NCBI RefSeq assembly: GCF_049331405.1
Contig: NZ_CP186274.1
Span: 5,456,001-5,520,000 of the forward strand
Direction: 5' to 3'
DNA: 64,000 nt
From: PoT sp049331405
GTDB lineage: Bacteria; Planctomycetota; Planctomycetia; Isosphaerales; Isosphaeraceae
The position numbers and the translations under genes were made by a program. Below the pieces are notes generated by a model that did no database searches, had not been told where the DNA came from, and saw only the letters and a program-made list of their open reading frames with translations. Below, one piece after another: positions 52,375 to 61,575 of this stretch. How positions within the stretch are numbered: position 1 is the first letter of the stretch; every line of letters begins with the position of its first letter.

Positions 52375-52886
52375 GCCTCTTGAACCGCGCATGGAGCGCG
52401 TTCCGATCGGCCTTCCACCCGCGCCGGCGGACCTTCGCCGAGCAGCTCGCGAAGCTCGAGTGGGAGAACCGACAGTTACTCGACCAGGTCGCCGCGCTCG
52501 AGGCGAAACTCGCCGAGGCGATCCGTTGTCCTCGCATGCTCGTCACCTCGAGCCGGCCCGTACCGCCGGCGGTGCAACGGAAGCGAGAAGCGGCCTTCGC
52601 CAAGGCGCTCGAATCGGGCGAGATGAGCACGATTCTGTTTAGCGAAGGTCTCGACGTCTGGCAGCTCGTCGACGGCGAATGGCGACCCCTCAAGATCGAG
52701 CGCAGCAACCCCCAACCTCCCCCGGCCGACCTCCCCCCGGCTTACGCCGAATACGCCGAAGCGGATCACAAGTCCCTCACCGCCGACCAGCTCGAGGCCT
52801 TCAGGGCCGAATTCCGGAAGACACTCACACGCAATGGCAGTCGATTCCAAGTGGATCCGCGGACCCGTCGACCAGCTCGCGATTGA
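52371..52886 (+). CDS. Coiled-coil phage protein overlapping TerL
   Basis: 171 residues. Coiled coil at about 23-50 (EQLAKLEWENRQLLDQVAALEAKLAEAI). Its last 53 nt overlap the TerL start in another frame. Upstream overlap is ATGA. Not recognised; possibly a packaging accessory factor. Confidence 0.55.
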   Translation: MSLLNRAWSAFRSAFHPRRRTFAEQLAKLEWENRQLLDQVAALEAKLAEAIRCPRMLVTSSRPVPPAVQRKREAAFAKALESGEMSTILFSEGLDVWQLVDGEWRPLKIERSNPQPPPADLPPAYAEYAEADHKSLTADQLEAFRAEFRKTLTRNGSRFQVDPRTRRPARD

Positions 52887-54450
52887 GCAGGGCTGTTACT
52901 TCGACCAGGAGGCAGCCGACAAGGCCTGTAACTTCATCGAGACGTTTTGCCGTCTCTCGAAGGGACCGGGCGCCGGCGACGACCCCTTAACGCTCGTACC
53001 CTGGCAACGCGACTTCGTCTCTCGCCTGTTCGGCTGGAAGCGGAAGGACGGGCGGCGGCGGTACCGAACCGCCTATGTCGAGATCGCCAAGAAGAACGGG
53101 AAGAGCGCCCTCGTCTCGGCACTCGTGATTTACCTGATGGTCGCGGACGGGGAGCGAGGCCCGGAAGTCTACCTCAACGCCTACGACAAGGAACAAGCCC
53201 TGGTCGTATTCCGCGAGGCGGCGGCGATGATCCGCGCCGATGAGGACCTCTCCGAGCTGTTCGACATCCTCGAGACGGATAAGAAGATCCTCTATCGGGA
53301 GATCAACGGCCTACTCCGCGCCAACTCGGCCGACGTCCCCTCGAAGGACGGCGTCGACGCCTCGGCGGTCATCTTCGACGAGCTCCACCGCCAGCGCGAT
53401 CGCAAGCTCTGGGACATCTACAAATACGCCGGCGCCTCGCGCCTCCAGCCTCTACGCATTTGCATCACCACCGCCGGCGAGGACGAGTCGGGCGTCTGGT
53501 ACGAGCAGCGCGAATACAGCGAGGACATCAACGCGGGCAAGGTCCCCGACACGAGCCATCTCGGCATCGTGTACCGGGCGCTCGACACCGACGACATCGA
53601 CGACCCGGCGACGTGGCGGAAGGCGAATCCGTCGATGGGCGTCACGCTCTTCGAAGACGTCTTCGCGGCCGAGCTCATCGCGGCCAAGCGGAACCCGCTC
53701 GACCTCGCCGAGTTCAAGCGGCTCCGGCTCAACATCATCACGCGGGCGGCGGCGAAGTTCGTCGACCCCGAGCATTGGAAGGCTTGCGGCGGGCTCATCA
53801 TCGTCGCCAGGTCGGCCAAGGATCCATTCTGGCTCGGCCTCGACCTCTCGACCGTCAATGACCTGACGTGCGCCGTCAGCCTCTACGGCGACCCCGACGA
53901 AGGCTTCGACGTCCAGCTCGATTGCTGGCTCCCCGAAGACAACATCGCCGAGCTCGAGCAGCAGCACGGGTTCAGCTATCGGGTATGGGCACAGGAAGGA
54001 TTCATCGAGCTCACACCCGGCAACGTGATCGATTACGGGTTCATCCGCAAACGCATCAACCAACGGGCGAAAGAGGGGAATCTTCAGAAGATCCTCGTCG
54101 ACCCCTACTCCGCAACGAAGCTCTCGGTCGAGCTCCTGGACCATGACGGCTTGCCCGTCGAGTACATCCGCCAGGGCTTCTACTCCCTCTCATCCCCGAC
54201 CAAAGAGCTCGACCGGCTCATCCGCTCCGGACGCTTCCGCCACGGCGACAACCCGCTATTCGCGTGGATGGCGTCGAACGCGATCGCGGTCAAGGATGCG
54301 GCCGGCAACGTGAAGCTCAGCAAGGAAAAGAGCCGCAAGAAAATCGACGCGATGGCGGCGGCGGTCAACGCGATCGCCGGCGCGACGGCGGGCGCGGCCG
54401 AGGGCAGTGGACCGACAGTCTATGAAGAACGTGGAATCCTGATCCTGTGA
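52834..54450 (+). CDS. Phage terminase large subunit
   Basis: 538 residues, the usual length for HK97/Terminase_1-type TerL. ATPase: Walker A-like EIAKKNGKS (83-91), Walker B AVIFDELH (about 178-185), coupling motif ITTAGED. C-terminal nuclease: first metal Asp in FWLGLDLSTVNDLT, second acidic region near KILVDPYSATKLS. It pumps DNA into proheads and cuts it. Neighbours HNH, TerS and portal are in canonical order. Confidence 0.93.
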   Translation: MAVDSKWIRGPVDQLAIEQGCYFDQEAADKACNFIETFCRLSKGPGAGDDPLTLVPWQRDFVSRLFGWKRKDGRRRYRTAYVEIAKKNGKSALVSALVIYLMVADGERGPEVYLNAYDKEQALVVFREAAAMIRADEDLSELFDILETDKKILYREINGLLRANSADVPSKDGVDASAVIFDELHRQRDRKLWDIYKYAGASRLQPLRICITTAGEDESGVWYEQREYSEDINAGKVPDTSHLGIVYRALDTDDIDDPATWRKANPSMGVTLFEDVFAAELIAAKRNPLDLAEFKRLRLNIITRAAAKFVDPEHWKACGGLIIVARSAKDPFWLGLDLSTVNDLTCAVSLYGDPDEGFDVQLDCWLPEDNIAELEQQHGFSYRVWAQEGFIELTPGNVIDYGFIRKRINQRAKEGNLQKILVDPYSATKLSVELLDHDGLPVEYIRQGFYSLSSPTKELDRLIRSGRFRHGDNPLFAWMASNAIAVKDAAGNVKLSKEKSRKKIDAMAAAVNAIAGATAGAAEGSGPTVYEERGILIL

Positions 54451-56069
54451 ATTTCGAAGCTCTCCGGAGCAATGGGACGACGACGACGATCGGCACCCAG
54501 CTCGCGAAGACGGGCGAGGCCCAACCGTTGAGCTTCGAAGCTCTCCGGAGCGACGGGACGACGACGACGGTGGGCATGCAGCTCGCGACGACGGCCGAGG
54601 CCCAACCGCCGGCCCCGGCCGAGGAACGCGCCATCGCCGGCGAGGAGACGTGGTATCTCCCCGGCCGGGCCGGCGGGTTCCTCGTCACGGAGGAAACCGC
54701 CCTCAAGCTGACGGCCCTACTCGCCGCGTTCAACGTCCTCGCCACCGACGTCGCCATGTTCCCGCTCGACGTGTTCCAACGGCTCCCCGATGGGACGCGC
54801 GAGGAGCGTCGGGAGCACACCGTCGATATGTTCTTCTCGCGCTCCCCCGACCTCGTACGGACCCCGCTCAACTGGCGGCGGACGTGGGTCTATCACGCGC
54901 TCCGGCACGGCAACGGGTATGCCGAGATCCAGCGCAAGGGCAATGGCTCCCCCTACGCCCTCCATCTCCTCGACCCCCGCACGACGAAGCCGGAGCGGAC
55001 CGCGCTCGGCGACGGGTACCGCCTCGGCAATGGGGAATGGCTCCCGGCCGGGAACGTCCTCCACATCTCGGGACTCGGCTTCGACGGATTGCAGGGATAT
55101 AACTACATCCGAATGTTGGATGAGGCCATCGCGGTCGGCCTCGGAGCCCAGTCGTTCGGCCTCGAATACTTCGTCAACGGCGCGGAGCCGAGCGGCGTCA
55201 TCGAGACCCCCCAGAAGCTCGGCCCGGAGGCTATCAAGAATCTCCGGATGGGATGGCACCGCGACCACGGCGCCGGCCGGCGACACGGTACGGCGGTCCT
55301 CGAGCAGGGCGCGAAGTACAATCAGATAAGCACCGATCCCGAGAAGACCCAGCTCCTAGAGACCCGCAAGTTCGAGGTCCTCGACGTCATCCGGCCCTGG
55401 CGGGTACCGCCCCACAAGGTCGGCGACTTCTCCCAGGCCCACCTCAGCAATATCGAGGCATCGAACCTCGACTATCTGATGACGGCCCTGATGGGATGGC
55501 TCGTCTCGATCGAGCAGGAATGCAACCTCAAGCTGTTCAGCCTCGCCGAGTACAAGGCCGGCTTCTACGTCGAGCACAACGTTGCCTCGCTCCTGCGCGG
55601 CGACCTCGCGACCCGTTACGAGGCCTATGCCACCGCCCTCGATCGCGGATGGATGAACCGCGATGAGGTCCGCGCGAAGGAGAACATGAACCCCATCGGC
55701 GCGAAGATGGGCGGTCAGAAGTACCTCGTCCAGATGCAGAATATCCCGCTCGACAAGGCGGGCTCGCTCGCGACCTTGAAGCCGGCCGGCGGCGGTTCAC
55801 CGCCCCCCAAGGCCGACCCCCCGAAGGCCGACGACTCGAAGCCGGCCGACCCCAAGCCGGCCGACCCCATCGAGCCGGCCGGCTCGCCGGCGGACACACC
55901 GCCGGGAACCGATCCCATCTTCGACCTCAAGCGGCTCCTCAACGACGCCGCGACGGGCCAACTCCCAATCGCCACGGTCAAGGCGGTCATCCTCGCAACC
56001 TATCCCTTCGAGGCCGACCAGGTCGACGCGATGGTTGACCCCCTCGCGACTTTCAAACCCGCTCAATGA
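54447..56069 (+). CDS. Phage portal protein, HK97 family
   Basis: 540 residues; GTG start overlaps the TerL stop. The portal domain begins near TALLAAFNVLATDVAMFPLDVFQRLPDG and includes NGYAEIQRKGNGSPYALHLLDPR, both typical of HK97 gp3-like portals. Unusual: the first 54 residues are two tandem 27-residue copies of FEALRSxGTTTTxGxQLAxT with an 81-bp DNA period (54453-54533, 54534-54614). C-terminal tail is Pro/Asp/Lys-rich. The portal ring is the DNA entry and exit channel. Confidence 0.92.
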   Translation: MNFEALRSNGTTTTIGTQLAKTGEAQPLSFEALRSDGTTTTVGMQLATTAEAQPPAPAEERAIAGEETWYLPGRAGGFLVTEETALKLTALLAAFNVLATDVAMFPLDVFQRLPDGTREERREHTVDMFFSRSPDLVRTPLNWRRTWVYHALRHGNGYAEIQRKGNGSPYALHLLDPRTTKPERTALGDGYRLGNGEWLPAGNVLHISGLGFDGLQGYNYIRMLDEAIAVGLGAQSFGLEYFVNGAEPSGVIETPQKLGPEAIKNLRMGWHRDHGAGRRHGTAVLEQGAKYNQISTDPEKTQLLETRKFEVLDVIRPWRVPPHKVGDFSQAHLSNIEASNLDYLMTALMGWLVSIEQECNLKLFSLAEYKAGFYVEHNVASLLRGDLATRYEAYATALDRGWMNRDEVRAKENMNPIGAKMGGQKYLVQMQNIPLDKAGSLATLKPAGGGSPPPKADPPKADDSKPADPKPADPIEPAGSPADTPPGTDPIFDLKRLLNDAATGQLPIATVKAVILATYPFEADQVDAMVDPLATFKPAQ

Positions 56070-56704
56070 GTCAGATCAAGAAAGCTCCCCAGGGCTCGAA
56101 TGAGCTCCGGATCATAACGACCAGCCTCAAGGTTGAGCGTCGTTCCGACAGCAACGCACCCCCGAAGATCGTCGGCCACGCGTCGGTATTCGACCAGTGG
56201 ACCACGCTCTATTCGGGCCAGTATTGGGTATGGCGTGAGATCGTCCGGCCGGGCGCGTTCCGCAACGCGCTCGCCGAGAATCAAGACGTCGTCGCCTTAT
56301 TCAATCACGATTACAACCTCATCCTCGGCCGGTCCTCGGCCGGGACTCTTCTCCTGAAGGAAGACTCGGTCGGCCTCTATTGCGAGATCGACCCGCCCGA
56401 TACCCAGCTCGGCCGGGACCTCGCGGTTTCGATCGAGCGCGGCGACATCCCCGGCATGTCGTTCGGCTTCCGTGTGAGGCCGAACGGCGATGCCACCACC
56501 ATCCGGATCCAGGGCAACCAGGAGATCGAGGAGCGCGAGCTACTCGACCTCGACTTGTTCGACGTCTCCCCGGTCGTGAGCCCCGCCTATCCGACAACCG
56601 ACGTTTCCATGCGATCGCGGATCGACCTCCGCGATCGTCCCCATTTCGACCAACGGCGAGCCCGTGCGCACGTCCGATTGCGCCTCGCCGAAGCGGCCGA
56701 CTGA
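56066..56704 (+). CDS. HK97-family prohead protease
   Basis: 212 residues. Catalytic His in FNHDYNLILG (residue 81) and Ser in GDIPGMSFGF (residue 132), the S78 (HK97 gp4-type) pair, and the usual SVVSPAYPTTDV-like segment (SPVVSPAYPTTDV). It cleaves the scaffold part of the capsid protein. Overlaps the portal gene by 4 nt. Confidence 0.92.
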   Translation: MSQIKKAPQGSNELRIITTSLKVERRSDSNAPPKIVGHASVFDQWTTLYSGQYWVWREIVRPGAFRNALAENQDVVALFNHDYNLILGRSSAGTLLLKEDSVGLYCEIDPPDTQLGRDLAVSIERGDIPGMSFGFRVRPNGDATTIRIQGNQEIEERELLDLDLFDVSPVVSPAYPTTDVSMRSRIDLRDRPHFDQRRARAHVRLRLAEAAD

Positions 56705-56746
56705 CGTCCAGTCGCGCCGCGCAGACAGAGAACCCTAGGAGGCCCA

Positions 56747-58003
56747 TTGGCCACCAAAGCAGTTGAATTGCGTGAAGAACGGGCCACCGAGATCGCCCAA
56801 GCCCGTGCGAAGTGGACCGAAGCCGAGAAGCGAGAGGGCGGCCCGACCGAAGAGGACAAGGCCTCTTTCGACGCCGCGATGGACGGGGCCGATAAGCTCC
56901 TCGAGCGAGCCAAGCGGCTCGAGCGGCTCGAGGAAGCCGAGGGCGATGCCGAGGCCCCCGAGCCTCGCAAGAGCACTCCCATCGACCCCGAGGAGCGTTC
57001 GGGCGGCAACAGCTCGGCCGAGGCCTCCAAGAGCCGCAAGGATTATCGGCACTTCCTCAAGACCGGCGAGGTTCGCCAGAACCTCCGCGCAGACCAGGCC
57101 CGCTTGAGCGAGTACCGGGATACGATCATCTCGACCGATGGCAAGGGCGGGTATCTGATCGCCCCGGTCCAGGTCTCCCAGGACATCGTGAAGGCGATCA
57201 ACGACCAGGTCTTCATTCGCCCTCTCGCGACCGTCTTGCAGGTCACAGAGGCCAAGAAGCTCGGCATCCGCAAGATGACGACTCGCATGGCCGACGCCGA
57301 TTGGACCACGGAAGTCGCCGGCGTGACCGAAGACACGACCATGGCGCTCGACCGGCGCGACCTCGAGCCCCAGCTCGTCTCCAAGCTCTCGAAGGCCTCG
57401 ATTCGCACGCTCATGCTCTCGGCCGATGCCGAGAAGCTCATCAACGACGAGCTCGCCTACAAGTTCGGCATCACCGAGGAGAAGGCCTTCCTCACCGGCA
57501 ACGGCACGGGCAAGCCCCTCGGCGTGTTCACCGCCAGCGCGAGCGGCATCTCGACCGGGCGCGACGTGGCGGCAGCCGGCTCGACGGCAGTCACGGCGGA
57601 TGACCTCATCAACGCGAAGTTCTCGGTCAAGCAGGGTTACTTGCAAGACCCCAGCGCCGGTTGGATCATGCACCGCGACACGGTGAAGATGATCCGCAAG
57701 CTGAAGAACAGCGGCGACGGCCAGTACGTCTGGCAGGCCGGCTTGACCTCCGGCGCGCCCGACCGAATCCTGGACGTCCCGTACTACATGAGCGAGTACG
57801 CCCCCAACACGTTCACGACCGGCCTGTATGTTGCCGTCATCGGCAACTTCAAATACTACCGAATCGCCGAGGTCATCGACCTCGTGATTCAGCGCCTGGT
57901 CGAGCGCTACGCCGACACCAACGAAGTCGGCTTCATCGGCCGGCGCTGGGTCGACGGCGCGCCCGTCCTCGAAGAGGCCTTCGCCCGGCTCAAGCTCGCC
58001 TAA
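56747..58003 (+). CDS. Major capsid protein, HK97 fold
   Basis: 418 residues; TTG start with AGGAGG 7 nt upstream. Residues about 1-100 are a charged coiled-coil delta/scaffold domain to be removed by the protease. The mature domain starts near KGGYLIAPVQVSQDI and contains EKAFLTGNGTGKPLG, GWIMHRDTVKMIRKLK and IPYYMSEYAPN-like DVPYYMSEYAPN, classic for this fold. Highly expressed by virtue of the strong RBS. Confidence 0.95.
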   Translation: MATKAVELREERATEIAQARAKWTEAEKREGGPTEEDKASFDAAMDGADKLLERAKRLERLEEAEGDAEAPEPRKSTPIDPEERSGGNSSAEASKSRKDYRHFLKTGEVRQNLRADQARLSEYRDTIISTDGKGGYLIAPVQVSQDIVKAINDQVFIRPLATVLQVTEAKKLGIRKMTTRMADADWTTEVAGVTEDTTMALDRRDLEPQLVSKLSKASIRTLMLSADAEKLINDELAYKFGITEEKAFLTGNGTGKPLGVFTASASGISTGRDVAAAGSTAVTADDLINAKFSVKQGYLQDPSAGWIMHRDTVKMIRKLKNSGDGQYVWQAGLTSGAPDRILDVPYYMSEYAPNTFTTGLYVAVIGNFKYYRIAEVIDLVIQRLVERYADTNEVGFIGRRWVDGAPVLEEAFARLKLA

Positions 58004-58095
58004 TCCTAGCTCGCCGAAGCGGAACCTACTGACCAGCTCCGGAGGGGGGATCCACCCGGACCCCTCTCCGGCCGATCGACCGAGGACAGACACCC

Positions 58096-58341
58096 TTGAA
58101 AGTGAAGATGCTCACCACGCTCGCCGGCCCCGAGTTCACATGCCAGGCCGGGGAGACGTGCGACGTCCCCGAAGCGATGGCGGATGATCTCCTCGAAGGC
58201 GGATACGCCGAAGAGGTCGAAGAGACGGCCGGGGAGCCCGACCAGGCCGACGCCGAGCAACCCGCCCCGACCAGCTCGCCGGCGACCACGCCGACGGCGT
58301 CCCCCGGCAACCCCCGGCCCCGGCCCCGGCCCCGACCGTGA
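58096..58341 (+). CDS. Small head protein with Pro-rich tail
   Basis: 81 residues; TTG start at 58096. The first 40 residues (KMLTTLAGPEFTCQAGETCDVPEAMADDLLEGGYAEEVE) match the small proteins often found after capsid genes in HK97-like phages. The rest is acidic, then Thr/Pro-rich, ending in repeated Arg-Pro. Function unknown. Confidence 0.6.
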   Translation: MKVKMLTTLAGPEFTCQAGETCDVPEAMADDLLEGGYAEEVEETAGEPDQADAEQPAPTSSPATTPTASPGNPRPRPRPRP

Positions 58342-58380
58342 AGCCGGTACCCCCGGCCTCGAAGCCGATCGCCAAGTAAC

Positions 58381-59001
58381 ATGCTCAAGCTCATCACCCA
58401 GCCGAGCGAGGAGCCTGTAACCCTCGAGCGCGCGAAGCTCCATCTCAAAGACGACGTCGGCGCCGAGGATGAGCTCATTCAGGCCTGGATAAAGACGGCC
58501 CGCCGGCGGCTCGAGAACGCGGCCGCAATGTCGTTCGTCTCGACCGGATGGCGGTTCTCGCTCGAAGGCTTCCCCTTCCAGGGATGCCGACACGAGACGG
58601 TTCGCGACCTCGAGCGCGGCAACGGCTCCGGCCTCATCGCGGCGATCCCGCTCCCCCGGGCCCCCCTCGTCGAAGTCACCCGGATTCGCTACGTCGACGC
58701 CGGCGGCACCCTACAGACCCTCGACCCCTCGGCCTATCAGGTCGGCGAAGGCCCCCCCGGCGTTGTCGCCCCCGCCTATGGCCTCTCGTGGCCATCGGCC
58801 CGGATCCAGTTCAACGCGGTCCAGATCGAATTCACCGCCGGATACGGCACCGCCGACGACGTCCCCGACACCCTCAAGTCGGCGATCCTCCTATTCGTCT
58901 CGCACCTCGCCGAGAACCGGGGCGATAACCCGGACGACATCCCCATACCCAGCACGGTATGGGATCTCCTCGCGAGCGAGAGTTGGGGCGCGTCCGCATG
59001 A
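58381..59001 (+). CDS. Head-tail connector protein (gp6/phiE125 gp8-like)
   Basis: 206 residues. Starts LKLITQPSEEPVTLERAKLHLKDD, the DNA-packaging/connector signature, followed by IKTARRRLENAAAMSF; ends with AILLFVSHLAENRGD. Forms the adaptor ring under the portal. Overlaps the next gene (ATGATG). Confidence 0.85.
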   Translation: MLKLITQPSEEPVTLERAKLHLKDDVGAEDELIQAWIKTARRRLENAAAMSFVSTGWRFSLEGFPFQGCRHETVRDLERGNGSGLIAAIPLPRAPLVEVTRIRYVDAGGTLQTLDPSAYQVGEGPPGVVAPAYGLSWPSARIQFNAVQIEFTAGYGTADDVPDTLKSAILLFVSHLAENRGDNPDDIPIPSTVWDLLASESWGASA

Positions 59002-59342
59002 TGAAGTCGACCCGAATCTCGACCCTCGACAAGCGCGTGAGGATCGAGCGTCCCCTCATCTCTCGCGGGCGGATGGGCCAGGAGAACGAGCCGCGAGCCT
59101 TCGAGCTCGTGCGAGCCGTGTGGGCGGGCATCAGGACCCCCACCGGCCGAGAGGTCGAGAACGCGAACCAGCTCCAAGCCCAAATCTCCCTCGTCGTCTC
59201 GATGCGGCATCAGCCCGAGCTCGAGCCGACCATGCGGCTCGTCTACGGGAGCCGCATCCTGAAAATCGTGTGGATCAACAACGTCGACGAGGCGAACCGC
59301 CAACTCGACGTGTATTGCATCGAATCGAAAGATCAGACTTGA
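58998..59342 (+). CDS. Head closure protein (head-tail joining family)
   Basis: 114 residues. Basic start (STRISTLDKRVRIERPL) and REVENANQLQAQISLVVSMRHQPELEPTMRLVY, typical of SPP1 gp16-like closure proteins. It caps the connector. Overlaps both neighbours by 4 nt. Confidence 0.78.
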   Translation: MMKSTRISTLDKRVRIERPLISRGRMGQENEPRAFELVRAVWAGIRTPTGREVENANQLQAQISLVVSMRHQPELEPTMRLVYGSRILKIVWINNVDEANRQLDVYCIESKDQT

Positions 59343-59710
59343 TTACCGTCACTCAGAACATTCAGGCGTCGGCGGTCGGTGCCAGGGGCTTCGGCGGGAA
59401 CGTGACCGAAGTCGGCTCGTACAAGGTCGAGCTCGACAACATCTTCCAGGGTGCCAGCGTCAACGCCCCCCAGGCCGGCTCATTCATCGCGGCCGACGTC
59501 CAAAGCATCATGCTCGTCTCGAGTCAGAACTTGACCCTCAAGACGAACGACGCGACGACCCCCGGCGACACGATCGAGCTCAAGGCCAACATCCCCCTGT
59601 TCTGGTCGAAGTCGGCCGGTTACTTCGACAACCCCTTCACCTCCGACGTCACCGGCTTTTTCGTCACCTGCGCGGCGGCGGCTCGCCTCCAGATGCTCAT
59701 CCTCTCATGA
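59339..59710 (+). CDS. Hypothetical neck/tail protein
   Basis: 123 residues; TTG start overlapping the closure gene stop. Beta-rich (SVNAPQAGSFIAADVQSIMLVSSQNLTLKTNDATTPGD in segments) with receptor-like or decoration-like character. Not recognised, but located among neck genes. Confidence 0.6.
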   Translation: MITVTQNIQASAVGARGFGGNVTEVGSYKVELDNIFQGASVNAPQAGSFIAADVQSIMLVSSQNLTLKTNDATTPGDTIELKANIPLFWSKSAGYFDNPFTSDVTGFFVTCAAAARLQMLILS

Positions 59711-60120
59711 CGATCCGGTTCACCGTCGAAGGCGTCGACGAGCTGAAGCGGAAGCTCGCGGCGCTCCCTACGGCGCTGGTCGATCGGGAGATCCCCGACG
59801 CGCTCAATGAGGCCTTGAAGCCCGTGCGCGACGAGGCCAAGTCGATCGCCGGCCGGGGCTCTCGCGCGTCGGGCCATACCGCCTCGCTCATCGAGATCCG
59901 GCCGGTCGAGGACCACAAGACGAACGTCGTCACGGCCGAGGTCGCGCTACCCAAGGCGACCCCCAAAGAGCTCTCGGTTGCGATCGCCCTCGAGCAGGGC
60001 ACCCGCCACCGGCCGGCGAAACCCTTCATGCGGCCGGCGCTCGATTCCAAGCAAGCCGAGGCGGTACGCATCTTCGGCCGGCGCGTGCGCGCCGCGGTCG
60101 AACGCCTCATGAACAAATAA
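59707..60120 (+). CDS. HK97 gp10-family neck protein
   Basis: 137 residues. MTIRFTVEGVDELKRKLAALP and later RPAKPFMRPALDSKQAEAV are typical of the HK97-gp10-like/tail-terminator group. Part of the head-tail interface. Confidence 0.82.
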   Translation: MTIRFTVEGVDELKRKLAALPTALVDREIPDALNEALKPVRDEAKSIAGRGSRASGHTASLIEIRPVEDHKTNVVTAEVALPKATPKELSVAIALEQGTRHRPAKPFMRPALDSKQAEAVRIFGRRVRAAVERLMNK

Positions 60121-60138
60121 CTCCGAGTCAGAGCCCGA

Positions 60139-61560
60139 ATGGGAACCCCCAGCCTCCCCCAGACTTTCTACCTCACGTCCACCCAGCGCAAGGCCTGGCG
60201 CGTCCCGAAGAACGTCATCGTCATCGAGAGCGGGACCGAGCTCCCATATCGCGGCGACGGCGTCACGTACGGCGGCAAGGCTTACGGCCTTACGCAACAG
60301 CGTATCTTGATGGACAAGGTCCGCCGGGTCGCGTCGATCGCGAGGTTCAACAACGTCATCGACAACCCCGCGATGACGTCCCCCCCGTCGATCACCTCGG
60401 CGGCGACCAACTCCCAGACGAACGCCTATTACCTCGCCAACTCCGGCTCGCTCACGAATCAGGACAAGGTCCGCGTGGTCGGCGGCGTCCCGTTCGTCAA
60501 CCTCTCGAGCTACCTCGCCGTCAAGTCGGTCTCCTCGACGACCGGCTCGAACATCGGCCCGGCCGGTACCTACCAAAACGGCTGGTACATCGAGTTCATG
60601 ACGGCCGCGCCGACCGTCTCGATCGGCTATTACCGGACGGCCGAGACGGGCGTCATGGTCGCCGTTTCCGAGAACGGCGGGCCCATGCAATACGCGTCGT
60701 TCACCCCGACGACGATCTACGGATCGGCGTGCGGGACGAACAACGGCTCGGTGACCGTTACCTTCGGCTCCTCGAAGATCCGCCGCGTCCGCTTCGAGTT
60801 CGGCAACCAGCAAGTCGACGAAGTTTGCGGAGCCGGCGGCGTGCTCTCGGTGCGCGGGATCTTCGTCGACCCGAGCTATTCCATCTGGAAGCCGAGGGAC
60901 GTCGACACGATCCATGCCGCGATCATCGGCGACAGCTACACCGCCGGGGCTCCCCGAGACTCGGGCATGCAGTCCGTGAATTGGTCGCGAGTCCTCGCGG
61001 CCAAGATGGGTTGGCATGCGGTCCAGATGGCGCTCGGCGGTACCGGATACTCGAAGGCGAACGGCGCCCTGCCGGCGGCGGCGGACCCGTTGCGGCTCGC
61101 CGACCTGGTCGCCCAGCCCTACGACGTGTTCGTGTTCGCACTCGGCACGAATGACGTCACGGGCAACGATGGGACGGCGGTCGTACTCCCCGACCTCGCG
61201 GCCAAGGCCTTGACCTGCTTCCAGGCGGCTCGGGCGGCCAACCCCATCGCCCCCATCTTCATCCTCGGCCCGTGGGTCCGGCCGACGTTCCCGCCCCAAA
61301 CGCAGCTCGACCAGGCGAACGCGGTGCTCGCCGCGTTCAACAGCTTCAACGACTCCAACTCCTATCACGTCCCGATCTACATCGACAGCTCGGGCAACTG
61401 GCTCCCCGGCACGTCCTACCAGGGCAACATCAAGAATTCGGCCGACGTCTCCCAGCACTATTTCTGGACCGACGCAATCCACCCCCTCTACGTCGGCCAT
61501 TACCTGCTAGGCGACCGCTCGGCCTCCGAGTTCCGCGAGAAGATCAAGCTCGCCCAATAG
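60139..61560 (+). CDS. Virion-associated SGNH/GDSL hydrolase
   Basis: 473 residues. N-terminal 260 residues are beta-rich, possibly a virion attachment region. The C-terminal hydrolase has block I IIGDSYTAG (Ser nucleophile), block II Gly in LGGTGY, block III ALGTND and block V DAIHPL (Asp-His). SGNH enzymes cleave acyl or acetyl esters from polysaccharides or lipids. Its place between neck and tail-completion genes suggests a structural enzyme that modifies surface sugars on entry. Confidence 0.75.
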   Translation: MGTPSLPQTFYLTSTQRKAWRVPKNVIVIESGTELPYRGDGVTYGGKAYGLTQQRILMDKVRRVASIARFNNVIDNPAMTSPPSITSAATNSQTNAYYLANSGSLTNQDKVRVVGGVPFVNLSSYLAVKSVSSTTGSNIGPAGTYQNGWYIEFMTAAPTVSIGYYRTAETGVMVAVSENGGPMQYASFTPTTIYGSACGTNNGSVTVTFGSSKIRRVRFEFGNQQVDEVCGAGGVLSVRGIFVDPSYSIWKPRDVDTIHAAIIGDSYTAGAPRDSGMQSVNWSRVLAAKMGWHAVQMALGGTGYSKANGALPAAADPLRLADLVAQPYDVFVFALGTNDVTGNDGTAVVLPDLAAKALTCFQAARAANPIAPIFILGPWVRPTFPPQTQLDQANAVLAAFNSFNDSNSYHVPIYIDSSGNWLPGTSYQGNIKNSADVSQHYFWTDAIHPLYVGHYLLGDRSASEFREKIKLAQ

Positions 61561-61575
61561 GCCACCCGCAACGAC

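Noticed and set aside
59947..61500. Long minus-strand frame opposite the SGNH hydrolase
   Set aside because: Asp/Arg-rich shadow; the plus frame carries catalytic motifs and fits the operon.
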